Of a stretch of 64,000 bases of DNA, positions 53,339-62,331 are shown one piece after another. Origin of the DNA: Rhizobium sp. CCGE531 (GTDB taxonomy: Bacteria; Pseudomonadota; Alphaproteobacteria; Rhizobiales; Rhizobiaceae). The notes beneath the pieces are model-generated. The model searched no databases, was not told the DNA's origin, and saw only the letters and a list, made by a program, of their open reading frames with translations. Made by a program: the position numbers and the translations under genes. The stretch's first letter is position 1; each line of letters opens with the position of its first letter. The DNA lies in contig NZ_CP032685.1 of assembly GCF_003627795.1 (NCBI RefSeq), positions 248,001-312,000 of the forward strand, given 5' to 3'.

Positions 53339-54307
53339 CTACGCCTCGACGGCGCTCTCGACGATATCGATCGGATCACCCCTCCCGCTTCGCCTGATGG
53401 CTTGCGGTGGCTGTCCGAAGGCGCGTAGGAAGGCTCGCCGCATGCGATCCCGATCGGCGAATCCCGTCTGGCGCGCGATGATGTCGATCGGGTGGCGGCT
53501 CTGTTCCATCATCAGCCGTGCCGCTTCGACCCGCAGGCGCTCGACGATTTTGGCGGGCGGCTGTCCGGTCTCGGCTAGAAATGCCCGGCTGAATTGGCGT
53601 GGGCTGAGGCTTGCCACCTTGGCCAGTTGCGTGACTGAGAGTTCCGTTTGAAGGTTGCGCCGCGCATAGGTCAGCGCGCGCTGAATACGGTCTGACTTCG
53701 GCGTGAGGTCGAGAAGCTCGGAAAACTGCGACTGGCCTCCGGGTCGTCGGTGGTAGACGACCAGCTTGCGTGCGACCGCGCGTGCGATTTCCACGCCATG
53801 ATCCTGCTCCACCAGAGCGATTGCCAGATCGATCGCGGCGCTTGCGCCCGCAGACGTCCATATCGGGCCGTCCACAATGAAGATGCGGTCTTCCTCAACC
53901 TTGATCGCCGGAAAGCGAGCGGCCAGCTCGCGTGCATAGAACCAATGCGTCGTCGCCCGCTTGCCATCGAGGAGCCCGGCCTCGGCAAGGACAAAAGCGC
54001 CGGTGCAGGTCGAAACCACGCGGCGGTGGCGACTGGTCGCATCTCGCAAATGTTCGATGAGCTCGGGCGGTGGCGGAACGATCGTCGGGCCTCCAGCAAT
54101 CATCAGTGTGTCGAAGCTCTGCTCGCGCAGCTCGATCGTATCGATGCCGACCCCGATTGAACTTCGGACCAGTCCACCAGTCATCGAGACGGTCACGACG
54201 TCGTAGGCCGGTTCCGGTAAGGTGCGGTTGGCGAATTCAAATGCCGACAGAGCACCCAGAGAGAGCATGTGAAAGCTTGGATAGACCAGGAAGCCGATGG
54301 TTTGCAT
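53339..54307 (-). CDS. GlxA/FtrA-type AraC-family regulator with DJ-1/PfpI domain
   Basis: The 322-residue protein (start at ATG 54307; 54319 possible) has a DJ-1/PfpI domain with TCTGAFVLAEAGLLDGKRATTHW (nucleophile-type Cys) and a C-terminal AraC domain (SVTQLAKVASLSPRQFSRAF and FADRDRMRRAF). It is clearly paralogous to the regulator at 6342, sharing the same domain order and many identical blocks. It diverges from the Ohr and epoxide hydrolase genes, which it probably controls. Confidence 0.9.
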   Translation of the reverse strand: MQTIGFLVYPSFHMLSLGALSAFEFANRTLPEPAYDVVTVSMTGGLVRSSIGVGIDTIELREQSFDTLMIAGGPTIVPPPPELIEHLRDATSRHRRVVSTCTGAFVLAEAGLLDGKRATTHWFYARELAARFPAIKVEEDRIFIVDGPIWTSAGASAAIDLAIALVEQDHGVEIARAVARKLVVYHRRPGGQSQFSELLDLTPKSDRIQRALTYARRNLQTELSVTQLAKVASLSPRQFSRAFLAETGQPPAKIVERLRVEAARLMMEQSRHPIDIIARQTGFADRDRMRRAFLRAFGQPPQAIRRSGRGDPIDIVESAVEA

Positions 54308-54443
54308 CGTTCTCACCATGAATGTCTTAAATCGCCGTATATATGACATTTGTGTCGTGACCATGCAACCCCACATCCATTTTGCAAACGTGCAGGTCAA
54401 TCGAAATCAAGCCGGCACGTCCTCATAGAAAAGGATTGAAGCC

Positions 54444-54857
54444 ATGACCATGAAGACCCTTTATACCGCTCAGGTCCACACAGTCGGCGGCCGCGAAGGC
54501 GCGGCACGCAGTTCGGACGGCCGGATCGACATCCAGCTCGCTACGCCAGGTTCCAAGCGCCCGGGCACAAATCCGGAGCAGCTATTCGCCGCCGGATGGT
54601 CGGCCTGCTTCGAAGGCGCACTCGCCCGCGCTGCGGGAGAGGCTGGCGTGGCCCTGCCGGTCGATACGGCCGTCGATGCCGAGGTCGATCTTAATGTCGA
54701 CGAGACCGAAGGTTTCTCGATCAGCGCCCGGCTCGCCGTCAGCCTGCCTGGGCTAGGGCGGGAAACTGCCCAATCACTGATCGATCGCGCCCATGCGATC
54801 TGCCCCTATTCAAAGATGGTCCGAGGCGGCATCGAGGCCGCCGTCACCCTGGCCTGA
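54444..54857 (+). CDS. Ohr/OsmC-type organic hydroperoxide reductase
   Basis: The 137-residue protein has the two peroxidatic cysteines, Cys55 in AAGWSACFEGAL and Cys120 in HAICPYSKM, the hallmark of the Ohr subgroup of OsmC proteins. It reduces organic hydroperoxides using lipoylated proteins. The ribosome site is AAGGATTG. It is followed 13 bp later by the Tat-signal epoxide hydrolase gene. Lipid or aromatic hydroperoxides and epoxides may be linked substrates. Confidence 0.9.
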   Translation: MTMKTLYTAQVHTVGGREGAARSSDGRIDIQLATPGSKRPGTNPEQLFAAGWSACFEGALARAAGEAGVALPVDTAVDAEVDLNVDETEGFSISARLAVSLPGLGRETAQSLIDRAHAICPYSKMVRGGIEAAVTLA

Positions 54858-54870
54858 TCGGAGACAGACA

Positions 54871-56160
54871 ATGTCCATTATCGAAACCAACATCGCTCGC
54901 CGCAACTTTCTCGCTTCGTCCCTTGTCGGCGCAGTCGCCTTCAGCGTCCCGTTCACCATGCGCGTGCAGCCGAGCGTCGCGGCAGGCGGCCCGAAAATTC
55001 GCCCCTTTATGTTCCGGACGTCGAAGGAGTCGCTTTCCGACCTACGCTCGCGTATTCGCGCGACTAGATGGCCGGAGCGTGAGACCGTTCGAGACGCGAC
55101 GCAAGGCGTGAATCTCGCCACGATGCAGAAGCTCGCCGACTATTGGGCCAATCATCACGACTGGCGCAGGGCCGAGAAGGCAATCAATGCCCGGCCGAAC
55201 TTCATTACCGAAATCGACGGGCTCGACATCCACTTCATCCATGTGAAGTCGAAGCATCAGGGCGCTCTTCCGATCATCATCACTCACGGCTGGCCGGGCT
55301 CGATCATCGAGCAACTCAAGATCATCGAACCACTCACCAACCCGACCGCCTATGGCGGTAGCGAAGCGGATGCGTTCGATGTCGTCATACCGTCGCTTCC
55401 CGGTTATGGTTTTTCCGGAAAGCCAACCGTGACTGGCTGGGATCCGCAACATGTCGCGCGGGCATGGGTCGAACTAATGCGGCGCCTCGGCTATACCCGC
55501 TACGTCGCCCAGGGCGGCGATTGGGGAAATGCAGTCACCGAGCAGATGGCGCTCCTCAAGCCGGATGGATTGATCGGCGTTCATACCAACATGCCCGCCA
55601 CGGTTCCGGACGAGATCGCCAAGACGCTCCCCGACGGCCCGGCGCCGGCCGGCCTCTCGGCTGACGAGCGCTATGCCTGGGATCAGCTCTCCTTCTTCTA
55701 TAAGCACGGGCTCGGCTACGCCCAGGAAATGACGAACCGGCCGCAGACGCTCTACGCGCTCGCCGATTCCCCGATCGGCCTGGCGGCGTGGATGCTCGAC
55801 CATGATGATCGCAGCCGTGATTTGATCACGCGCGTCTTCGATGGCGCCCATGAAGGACTGACGCGAGATGACATCCTTGACAACATCACCCTTTACTGGC
55901 TGACGAACACCGCAGTCTCGTCGGCACGCCTCTATTGGGAGAGCAAGCTTGCCTTCTTCCAGCCGAAGGGGGTCGAGTTGCCGATGGGGGTAAGTGCCTT
56001 CCCCGACGAGATCTATACTGCGCCGGAGAGCTGGGCTCGCAAGGCCTATCCGAATCTGGTTCACTATAATCGTCTGTCCAAAGGGGGCCATTTCGCCGCC
56101 TGGGAACAGCCGCAGCTTCTGACCGAGGAACTGCGTGCGACATTCCAATCGCTGCGCTAG
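54871..56160 (+). CDS. Epoxide hydrolase (EHN-domain type) with Tat-like signal
   Basis: The 429-residue protein starts at ATG 54871 after GGAGACAG. It begins with a twin-arginine-type signal (RRNFLASSLVGAVAFSV) and a likely cleavage near VAA-GG. Residues about 43-150 form the epoxide hydrolase N-terminal domain (SDLRSRIRATRWPE). The alpha/beta hydrolase core has the oxyanion motif HGWPGS (139-144), nucleophile Asp217 in QGGDWG and catalytic-type His407 in GGHFAAWEQP. It should hydrolyse epoxides in the periplasm or outside the cell. Confidence 0.9.
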   Translation: MSIIETNIARRNFLASSLVGAVAFSVPFTMRVQPSVAAGGPKIRPFMFRTSKESLSDLRSRIRATRWPERETVRDATQGVNLATMQKLADYWANHHDWRRAEKAINARPNFITEIDGLDIHFIHVKSKHQGALPIIITHGWPGSIIEQLKIIEPLTNPTAYGGSEADAFDVVIPSLPGYGFSGKPTVTGWDPQHVARAWVELMRRLGYTRYVAQGGDWGNAVTEQMALLKPDGLIGVHTNMPATVPDEIAKTLPDGPAPAGLSADERYAWDQLSFFYKHGLGYAQEMTNRPQTLYALADSPIGLAAWMLDHDDRSRDLITRVFDGAHEGLTRDDILDNITLYWLTNTAVSSARLYWESKLAFFQPKGVELPMGVSAFPDEIYTAPESWARKAYPNLVHYNRLSKGGHFAAWEQPQLLTEELRATFQSLR

Positions 56161-56533
56161 CGCGGTGCATGCTCTTGGCGAACAGAGATCCTATGAAGGC
56201 CTCACACATGGGGTCTTCATAAATCAAATTGGTATCCCGGCCGAGAGCAGAGGATAAAACAGACTGCAGTGTCTTTCTTATCTACGTGATATTATTCGCT
56301 AAATTCCAGTCCCGCAAAGTCACGCCGTTTGCCATTTCATTCAACTCCAGATCAGATGGAAAACAGGATGTCGATATTTGCCCGGATTTCGATGTCGTCA
56401 AGGCCGGAAACCGGTTCAGGCGGACTCTTCCACCCGAACCAGGTGGCCGCTGGACAGGCGACCCGCGAAAACGGGCCGCCTGTCTAAAAGGACGGAACGG
56501 TCATATTCGACCTTCTTGGGCCTGCCGGGATGC
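56161..56533. other. Intergenic stretch with one hairpin, no recognised gene
   Basis: TATGAAG (56192-56198) and CTTCATA (56215-56221) form a seven-base stem soon after the epoxide hydrolase stop and may act as its terminator. The rest of the 373 bases has no convincing coding potential. Confidence 0.4.
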
Positions 56534-57976
56534 TCAGCGGCCGACGGCGCGCGCCGAAAGCGTTGTTGCAGGCGTGAAATCGAAATCCTTGTCGAAGGGG
56601 TAAGTCGGCTTCTGCTTGCGCAGACGCGGCAGGCGTTCGACGAACTGGTCGACGACACCGGGAGACAGCGCCATCAGGTTCGGATTGGCGATCGGCGCCA
56701 GTTCCGGCGAGAGGTAGCCTGATTTGACGACGATGATCTTTGCGTTGTTTGGATCGAGGCCCAGGCGGGTGAAATCGGCGATGTTGTGATAGGGGCGGCG
56801 CTTGGCCGACAGGACGAGATCAATGCCGCCGATGGAAACCACGGCTTGCGCGTCGCTCGCGTCGGCGGCATCGAGCAGATACTTGACGGTGAAGCTGCCC
56901 TTCACCGGCTGGCTTCCCTTCGTGTCGAGCGATGCGCCGACGGAAAGATCGAGTGTGGCACCGAGACCGGCGGAATAGCAGGCTTGTGTGGCAGCCTTGT
57001 CGGCTATGCCAGCGAAGATGACGTCTTGCGCGCCCTTGGCAATCAGTTCCGCCAGCACGTCGGCGCGGTCGCCGACCCCGCCGCCCGTCGGATTATCACC
57101 GGATTCGGCCAGGATTACGGGCGCGGTTGTGCTCGCAATCGCCCTTGCGACGCATTCCACGATCGACCCGGTCTCCGAGCCGAAAACGAAATCATTGCGC
57201 GCATCCCAATAGGCCTGTGCCAGGCGCTTCGCCTCGCGCTCGAGAATGGCGCGATCCGTGCCGGTCATGATGGCGGCAGCCGTGGCGCGGGGTTCGTCGG
57301 CCCAGACATAGCCGACCATCAGAGACGCATCCCAGACGCCGTCGATGGCGTCGATTCCGGGCAGCATGTCGTAGAGGCTCTTGGCAGGCTCATCGACGGT
57401 GCTGGTGCGTTCGCCCGGCAGCACCACCGGGATCGGCGCCCAGAGCAGGATCGGCTTCACGCCGGTCCTCAGGCTTTCCGTCAGCATCTTGACGGCGCGG
57501 CGCATGGTTTCCTCGACATCGATGTGCGGGGCGGTGCGATAGGTGGAGTACATGTCGAGCGCGTCGATGATGCGCTGGGTGACATTGCCATGCAGGTCGT
57601 AGCTGGCCGAGACCATGCAGTCGTCACCGACGACGGCGCGGGCGGCACTGATCCAGTCGCCTTCGGCATCTTCCATACCCTCGACATACATGGCGCCGTG
57701 CATGGCGAGATAGAGCCCATCAAGCGGCAGCAGCACCCTCAGCCCTTCCAGGAACTCCGCCTTGAAGGCCTCATAGGTGTGGCGGGCGACAGGGCCACCG
57801 GCGATCGCTCTTGCGTGGATGGTCGGCAGGAATTCGCCATCGTAATCCCTCAGGAAGGCGAAGTGGGGCGCGGCGGTCATCTCCGCGCCGCGCAGGACGC
57901 GAAAGTCCTTCTCTTCGTTCAGGACGGGATTGTAGGTGCTGCATTCGATGTGAATGCCTCCGACGGCGATGCGCAT
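56534..57976 (-). CDS. M81-family (MlrC-like) metallopeptidase
   Basis: The 480-residue protein starts at ATG 57976 (MRIAVGGIHIECSTYNP), after GAGG. It carries the MlrC/M81 pattern: YLAMHGAMYVEGMEDAEGDW, MVSASYDLHGNV (Asp/His metal region), HIDVEETMRRAV, and in the second half VILAESGDNPTGGGVGDRADVL. Microcystinase MlrC, the named member, cleaves peptide linkages after ring opening; most relatives have unknown substrates, and some are tied to D-amino acid or hydantoin catabolism. It lies 7 bp after the ROK gene, so both are co-transcribed. Confidence 0.88.
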   Translation of the reverse strand: MRIAVGGIHIECSTYNPVLNEEKDFRVLRGAEMTAAPHFAFLRDYDGEFLPTIHARAIAGGPVARHTYEAFKAEFLEGLRVLLPLDGLYLAMHGAMYVEGMEDAEGDWISAARAVVGDDCMVSASYDLHGNVTQRIIDALDMYSTYRTAPHIDVEETMRRAVKMLTESLRTGVKPILLWAPIPVVLPGERTSTVDEPAKSLYDMLPGIDAIDGVWDASLMVGYVWADEPRATAAAIMTGTDRAILEREAKRLAQAYWDARNDFVFGSETGSIVECVARAIASTTAPVILAESGDNPTGGGVGDRADVLAELIAKGAQDVIFAGIADKAATQACYSAGLGATLDLSVGASLDTKGSQPVKGSFTVKYLLDAADASDAQAVVSIGGIDLVLSAKRRPYHNIADFTRLGLDPNNAKIIVVKSGYLSPELAPIANPNLMALSPGVVDQFVERLPRLRKQKPTYPFDKDFDFTPATTLSARAVGR

Positions 57977-57983
57977 GGAAACC

Positions 57984-59117
57984 TCAATACGGGTTGGGAC
58001 CAATCAGGAAACTATGGGCGGCAATGCTGGCGGCGCCCCGCGCCCAGACATCGCCATCGACGCGCTTCGCGCGGATCGGCGTCTGGCCGGCATAGCGCGG
58101 CAATACGTTCGCCTCGGCTGTCTGGCGCATGACGGTGCCGAACAGGCCATCGAAGCGCCCCTCGGCATGGGTAATCAGGATCAGGCCGGGGTCGTTGAAC
58201 TGGATGAGATGCGCAATCGCGAGCCCGAGTGCGCTACCGGCGCGATGCAGGATGCGGATCGCGGCGGCGTTGCCGAGCGAAGCCTCCGTCTCCAGATCGT
58301 TGAGGGTTTGGCAGATGAGACCTTCCGCCTTCGCCATTTCCTTGATCGCCTTCAGCGAAGCCACGGTGTCGAGGCAGCCGCGCTTGCCGCAGCGGCAGGG
58401 CGGACCATTGGGCTCTATGGTGCAATGGGCAATCTCGCCAGCGCCGCCATGGTTGCCGCGATAGAGCTTTCCGCCGACGAAATGGGCGCAGCCGATACCG
58501 TTGTCGAAAGAGACGACGCTGAAATTCTGGATATCGCGGGCGCTGCCGAACAGCTTCTCGCTGACGGCGACCGCCTTGGCGTCGTTCTCGATGAAGGTGT
58601 CGATGCCGGTCTTCTGCCTGATGATGCCGGCAAGCGGCACGTCCTGCCATCCGAGCAGTGTGGATTTGACGCAATTGGCCTGCTTTTCGTCGACAAAGCC
58701 CGAGAGCGCGATGCCGAGGCCGGAGAGTTTCCTGCCGGCGGCTTTATGCTCGGCAAGCAGTTTCGGCAGGGTATCGGCGATCATCTCGGCGATGACATCG
58801 GGATCGCGCGACAGCGGCATGGTCTGGCGCGCGACGATATTGCCGTTGAAATCGCTGAGCACCAGGGGTGCCGGATCTTCCAGCAGCGAAATGCCGACGA
58901 AGAAGGCGCCCTCCGGATGCAGATCCAGCAGGATCGACGGGCGGCCCTGGCCGTAGATCGTCTCCGTCTCCCGCAACACGCCGAGAGAAATCAGATCGCG
59001 CGCAATCCCGCTCATGGCGGCCTTGCTCAGCCCCATGGATGCCGCGAGAACCGTGCGGCTCGACGGACCCGACTGGCTGATGACCTGCAAGAGCTGCTGC
59101 TGGGAAGAGCTGAGCAA
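57984..59117 (-). CDS. ROK-family transcriptional regulator
   Basis: The 377-residue protein has an N-terminal helix-turn-helix (SSRTVLAASMGLSKAAMSGIARDLISLGVLRE) and a ROK sugar-binding domain with the zinc motif CRCGKRGCLDT and the AGEIAHC region. The only usable start in frame is TTG at 59117; an in-frame TAA lies about 14 codons upstream, so the N terminus is constrained. It probably represses itself and the M81 gene. AT-rich palindromes in 59188-59213 are candidate sites. Confidence 0.88.
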   Translation of the reverse strand: MLSSSQQQLLQVISQSGPSSRTVLAASMGLSKAAMSGIARDLISLGVLRETETIYGQGRPSILLDLHPEGAFFVGISLLEDPAPLVLSDFNGNIVARQTMPLSRDPDVIAEMIADTLPKLLAEHKAAGRKLSGLGIALSGFVDEKQANCVKSTLLGWQDVPLAGIIRQKTGIDTFIENDAKAVAVSEKLFGSARDIQNFSVVSFDNGIGCAHFVGGKLYRGNHGGAGEIAHCTIEPNGPPCRCGKRGCLDTVASLKAIKEMAKAEGLICQTLNDLETEASLGNAAAIRILHRAGSALGLAIAHLIQFNDPGLILITHAEGRFDGLFGTVMRQTAEANVLPRYAGQTPIRAKRVDGDVWARGAASIAAHSFLIGPNPY

Positions 59118-59601
59118 TTCGACGTTCCGCTGGAATTCCGGTTGGTTGTGTTGCGATTAACTTCAGAAAATGAACTAAGAAACGACAATTAATTTATTAA
59201 TGCGCAATTGCGCGCTATCGTCAATGGGCTTGAGGCCGCGGTAGTGTCTTTCGTTCCGGATCCGTTATTCCGAATTTCAGGCCGCAACTTCCAGTGAGAC
59301 GCGAAGCGTGCCCGCGTTTAAACAGTTGACATCGACCTGCACCAATATGCAAAGCTTACTACAACGATTCCGCAGGCGTCCACCCTCCCGATCGTCCTCG
59401 TCCCTAAAGCATGTCGCGCAAAAGTGTGCAGCGGTTTTGCGACAACGACATGCGAAAAATCAAGAGTTCAAAGCGCACGGAGCGAATCTGAAAGATCGCG
59501 ACGCGCTTTGGACTTTGATCCCAGCAGCTAAGCGCTCGACCATGGCCCTTACGTGGCCTGTGCGTCTTCGACATCGGGTGCAGCAGTCAGAAAGGAATGC
59601 C
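59118..59601. promoter_or_regulatory. Intergenic region with AT-rich palindromes and a rhizobial repeat
   Basis: Close to the ROK gene lie ATTAATTTATTAAT (59188-59201) and the perfect palindrome GCGCAATTGCGC (59202-59213), candidate ROK operators. Further right, 59404-59480 contains TAAAGCATGTCGCGCAAAAG and TGTGCAGCGGTTTTGCGACA, which I recognise as a multicopy rhizobial intergenic element, in opposite orientation to the one at 12286-12405. No gene is seen. Confidence 0.5.
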
Positions 59602-61101
59602 ATGTCCAGCACGGTCGATCGCTCGAGACGCCCGTTGGTCATCGTCTCGATCATGCTGGCGACCTTCATGGTCGCCGTGGAAGCAACCATCGTCGCGACC
59701 GCCATGCCGCGCATCGTCGGCCAGCTCGGCGGTTTCACCTATTACAGCTGGGTCTTTTCCGCTTTTCTCCTGGCGCAGTCCACGACCACCGTCATCTATG
59801 GCAAGCTTTCCGATATTTTCGGACGCAAACCCATGCTCATCTGCGGCATCCTCATCTTCCTTGTGGGGTCGACGCTTGCGGGCTTTGCCTGGTCGATGGC
59901 TTCGCTCATCGTCTTCAGGCTGCTGCAGGGGCTCGGCGCCGGTGCGATCCAGCCTGTCACGATGACGGTGGTGGGCGATCTCTACAAGCTGGAAGAGCGT
60001 GCGAAAGTGCAGGGCGCGCTTGCCAGCGTCTGGGCGATATCCGCCGTCATCGGCCCGCTTGCCGGCGGCATCATCGTCGACCATCTCTCCTGGGCCTGGA
60101 TTTTCTGGATCAACCTGCCGGTCGGCGTGCTCTCCATCGCCGGTTTCATGCTCTTCCTGCACGAGTCGGTCACACCACGCGAGGCGAAGATCGACTATCT
60201 CGGTACGATCCTGTTTTCGATATCGATCGTGTCCCTGCTCGTCATCCTGACGGAGACAGATGCCGGATTTGCAGTTCTCTTTCCCCTCGGTATCGTCTTC
60301 GTCGTCTCCGGCAGCCTGTTCCTGTGGCAGGAGCGGCGGGCGCCGGAGCCGATCATCTCGATCGCTCTCTGGAGCCGGCGGCTGATTGCGACCAGCAATG
60401 CCGCCACGCTGCTTGCCGGCATGGCGCTCATCGGCCTGACAACGGTCCTGCCGATCTATGTGCAGGGCGTCCTCGGCCGCTCGCCGCTCGAAGCCGGCTT
60501 CACGCTGACGATGCTGATCGTCGGCTGGCCGCTTGCGGTGATGCTTGCAAGCCGCTTCTTCCGCACCTTCGGCATCCGCAGGACTCTCCGCGCCGGCAGC
60601 CTCATGTTCCCCTTCGGCTCGCTCTTCCTCCTGTTCCTGACGCCGGAGAGCAGTCCGGTGATTGCGGGGATCGGCTCTTTCCTGATGGGCTTCGGCATGG
60701 GTCTCATCAGCCTCACCAGCGTCGTGCTGGTGCAGGAAAGCGTCGAATGGTCGATGCGCGGCAGCGCCACCGCGTCGATCATCTTCTCGCGCAGCCTCGG
60801 CAACACGCTTGGCGCAACCGCGCTCGGCGCGATCATGAATGTCGGTATCGCGCATTACGGCAGCGGCGAACTGGCAAGTAGGCTTCACGATATCCTGAAC
60901 CAACCGACCGGCCTTTCCGATCTCGTCGGCGATCCGGCGATCAGAGGCGTTTTCGATGCGGCGCTGCACTGGAGCTTTTGGGGTGTCGTCATCGTCGCCT
61001 TGACGACCTGCGCGACCATCTGGTTCATCCCGGTCGCCCATGATGCCGGTCGCGGATCGTCTGTGTCGAAGACGGATGCCCAGGATGCTGTGACCCACTA
61101 G
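59602..61101 (+). CDS. DHA2-family MFS drug-export-type transporter
   Basis: The 499-residue membrane protein starts at ATG 59602 after GAAAGGA. MFS landmarks: MVAVEATIVATAMPRIVGQL (helix 1, DHA2 motif), GKLSDIFGRKP (loop 2-3, motif A) and LQGLGAGAIQPVT (motif C region). About 14 hydrophobic segments are likely. It resembles EmrB/QacA-type proton-driven exporters of lipophilic compounds. The substrate is unknown. It converges with the GntR gene at 61123. Confidence 0.88.
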   Translation: MSSTVDRSRRPLVIVSIMLATFMVAVEATIVATAMPRIVGQLGGFTYYSWVFSAFLLAQSTTTVIYGKLSDIFGRKPMLICGILIFLVGSTLAGFAWSMASLIVFRLLQGLGAGAIQPVTMTVVGDLYKLEERAKVQGALASVWAISAVIGPLAGGIIVDHLSWAWIFWINLPVGVLSIAGFMLFLHESVTPREAKIDYLGTILFSISIVSLLVILTETDAGFAVLFPLGIVFVVSGSLFLWQERRAPEPIISIALWSRRLIATSNAATLLAGMALIGLTTVLPIYVQGVLGRSPLEAGFTLTMLIVGWPLAVMLASRFFRTFGIRRTLRAGSLMFPFGSLFLLFLTPESSPVIAGIGSFLMGFGMGLISLTSVVLVQESVEWSMRGSATASIIFSRSLGNTLGATALGAIMNVGIAHYGSGELASRLHDILNQPTGLSDLVGDPAIRGVFDAALHWSFWGVVIVALTTCATIWFIPVAHDAGRGSSVSKTDAQDAVTH

Positions 61102-61122
61102 CCCGGAGTCAGGCGCGATGCG

Positions 61123-61917
61123 TCAGAAGCCGTAGTCGCGGGCAAGCCATGCATCCAGCAGGTTTCGCGATGCCTTGATTGCGGCGTCCCTATCCTGCGC
61201 GACGATGGCGTCGAGGATGGCCTTGTGAAGGGGCAGCGCGCGCCGTTGGCCCTCGGCTATGTCTTCCTGGCCGGAAAGCGTGCGATTGGCGTAGATACCG
61301 ACGGCGATCAGGTCGATCAGCTGCGAATAGATCATGTTGTGCGTGGCGGCGAAGATCGCCGTATGGAAGCGCAGATCGGCATCGGCATTGCTGTTGACGT
61401 CGCCGATGGTGGAAACCATTTCCTCATAAGCGGAGCTGATGGCCGCAATGTCGCTCTCGCTGCGGCGGAGCGCCGCGCGTGCGGTGGCTTCCGGCTCAAG
61501 CGCCAACCGCAAGTCCTTGATAGAACGCATGATTTCGACCGACGGGCCGGTCTCGTAATACCAGACCATGACATCGGTATCGAGGTGATGCCAGTTGGAG
61601 CGCTCCTTGACGCGCGTGCCGACGCGGGTCTTGATCTCCACCAGCCCTTTGCCGGCAAGGCATTTCATTGCTTCGCGAATGACGGTGCGGCTGATGCCGA
61701 ACTGTTCGACGAGGTCCGGTTCGTTAGGCAGTGTCGTGCCGACAGGATAGTCGCTGCGAACGATGCGGCGGCCGAGTTCATGAACGAAATAGCCGAAGAC
61801 GCCGCGCCGCGGGATGGTACCGTATTTTCGCACAAAGGCGTCGAAAGGCGATTGTGTTACGGTCAGTTTCGACTCCGGCTTGGCCGGAGAGGTCAGTGCG
61901 TCGTGGCCAGGTTTCAT
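61123..61917 (-). CDS. GntR-family (FCD domain) transcriptional regulator
   Basis: The 264-residue protein starts at ATG 61917 (upstream frame is non-conserved). A 45-residue N-terminal extension precedes the winged helix (GYFVHELGRRIVRSDYPVGTTLPNEPDLVEQFGISRTVIREAMKCLAGKGLVEIKTRVGTRV). The FCD domain follows (LRLALEPEATARAALR, DLRFHTAIFAATHN, HKAILDAI). Such proteins sense sugar acids such as galactonate or gluconate. It diverges from the second MFS gene and may control it. Confidence 0.9.
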   Translation of the reverse strand: MKPGHDALTSPAKPESKLTVTQSPFDAFVRKYGTIPRRGVFGYFVHELGRRIVRSDYPVGTTLPNEPDLVEQFGISRTVIREAMKCLAGKGLVEIKTRVGTRVKERSNWHHLDTDVMVWYYETGPSVEIMRSIKDLRLALEPEATARAALRRSESDIAAISSAYEEMVSTIGDVNSNADADLRFHTAIFAATHNMIYSQLIDLIAVGIYANRTLSGQEDIAEGQRRALPLHKAILDAIVAQDRDAAIKASRNLLDAWLARDYGF

Positions 61918-62331
61918 TATGCGGGACTCTCGTTCCTTATTGATGCGCCGTTTCGAGGACAAACGTCGGCTTATGTTCGCCTGGGGGAAAGGTTCACGTT
62001 GGTGTCTCGGCTGGTTTGGGGCTGTTCCATAGTGTTCCGATGTCGATCCTGTCGTCCTTTTTGCGCCATGTCCCGGCCAAACCCTAGCATGTCTTGCGCA
62101 TCGATGCCTACTGGCATGGATTGAGGCGCAATTCATCAGCGCGAACATGCAGAGGCTCAACTTCGCTTGGCTATGGCCGCGGGGCCGAGCCAGGCGATCA
62201 AATTGCGCACCGTCCGCTTAGCGAAACGTGATCGCTCAATCGATTGATGGGACGATTTCGACCTATCGTAAACGTTGCCGAACCGTTTAAATGCATTCGG
62301 GGAAGCGAGGCGGAATCGGAGTTGCTGATCG
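61918..62331. promoter_or_regulatory. Divergent intergenic region between GntR gene and MFS gene
   Basis: No convincing gene is present in these 414 bases. TCAATCGATTGA (62236-62247) is a perfect 12-bp palindrome about 90 bp before the MFS ATG and is the best operator candidate for the GntR protein. Confidence 0.4.

Noticed and set aside
59308..59601. N-terminal extension of the first MFS gene
   Set aside because: The added 98 residues are not MFS-like and run through a rhizobial repeat element; ATG 59602 has a good ribosome site.
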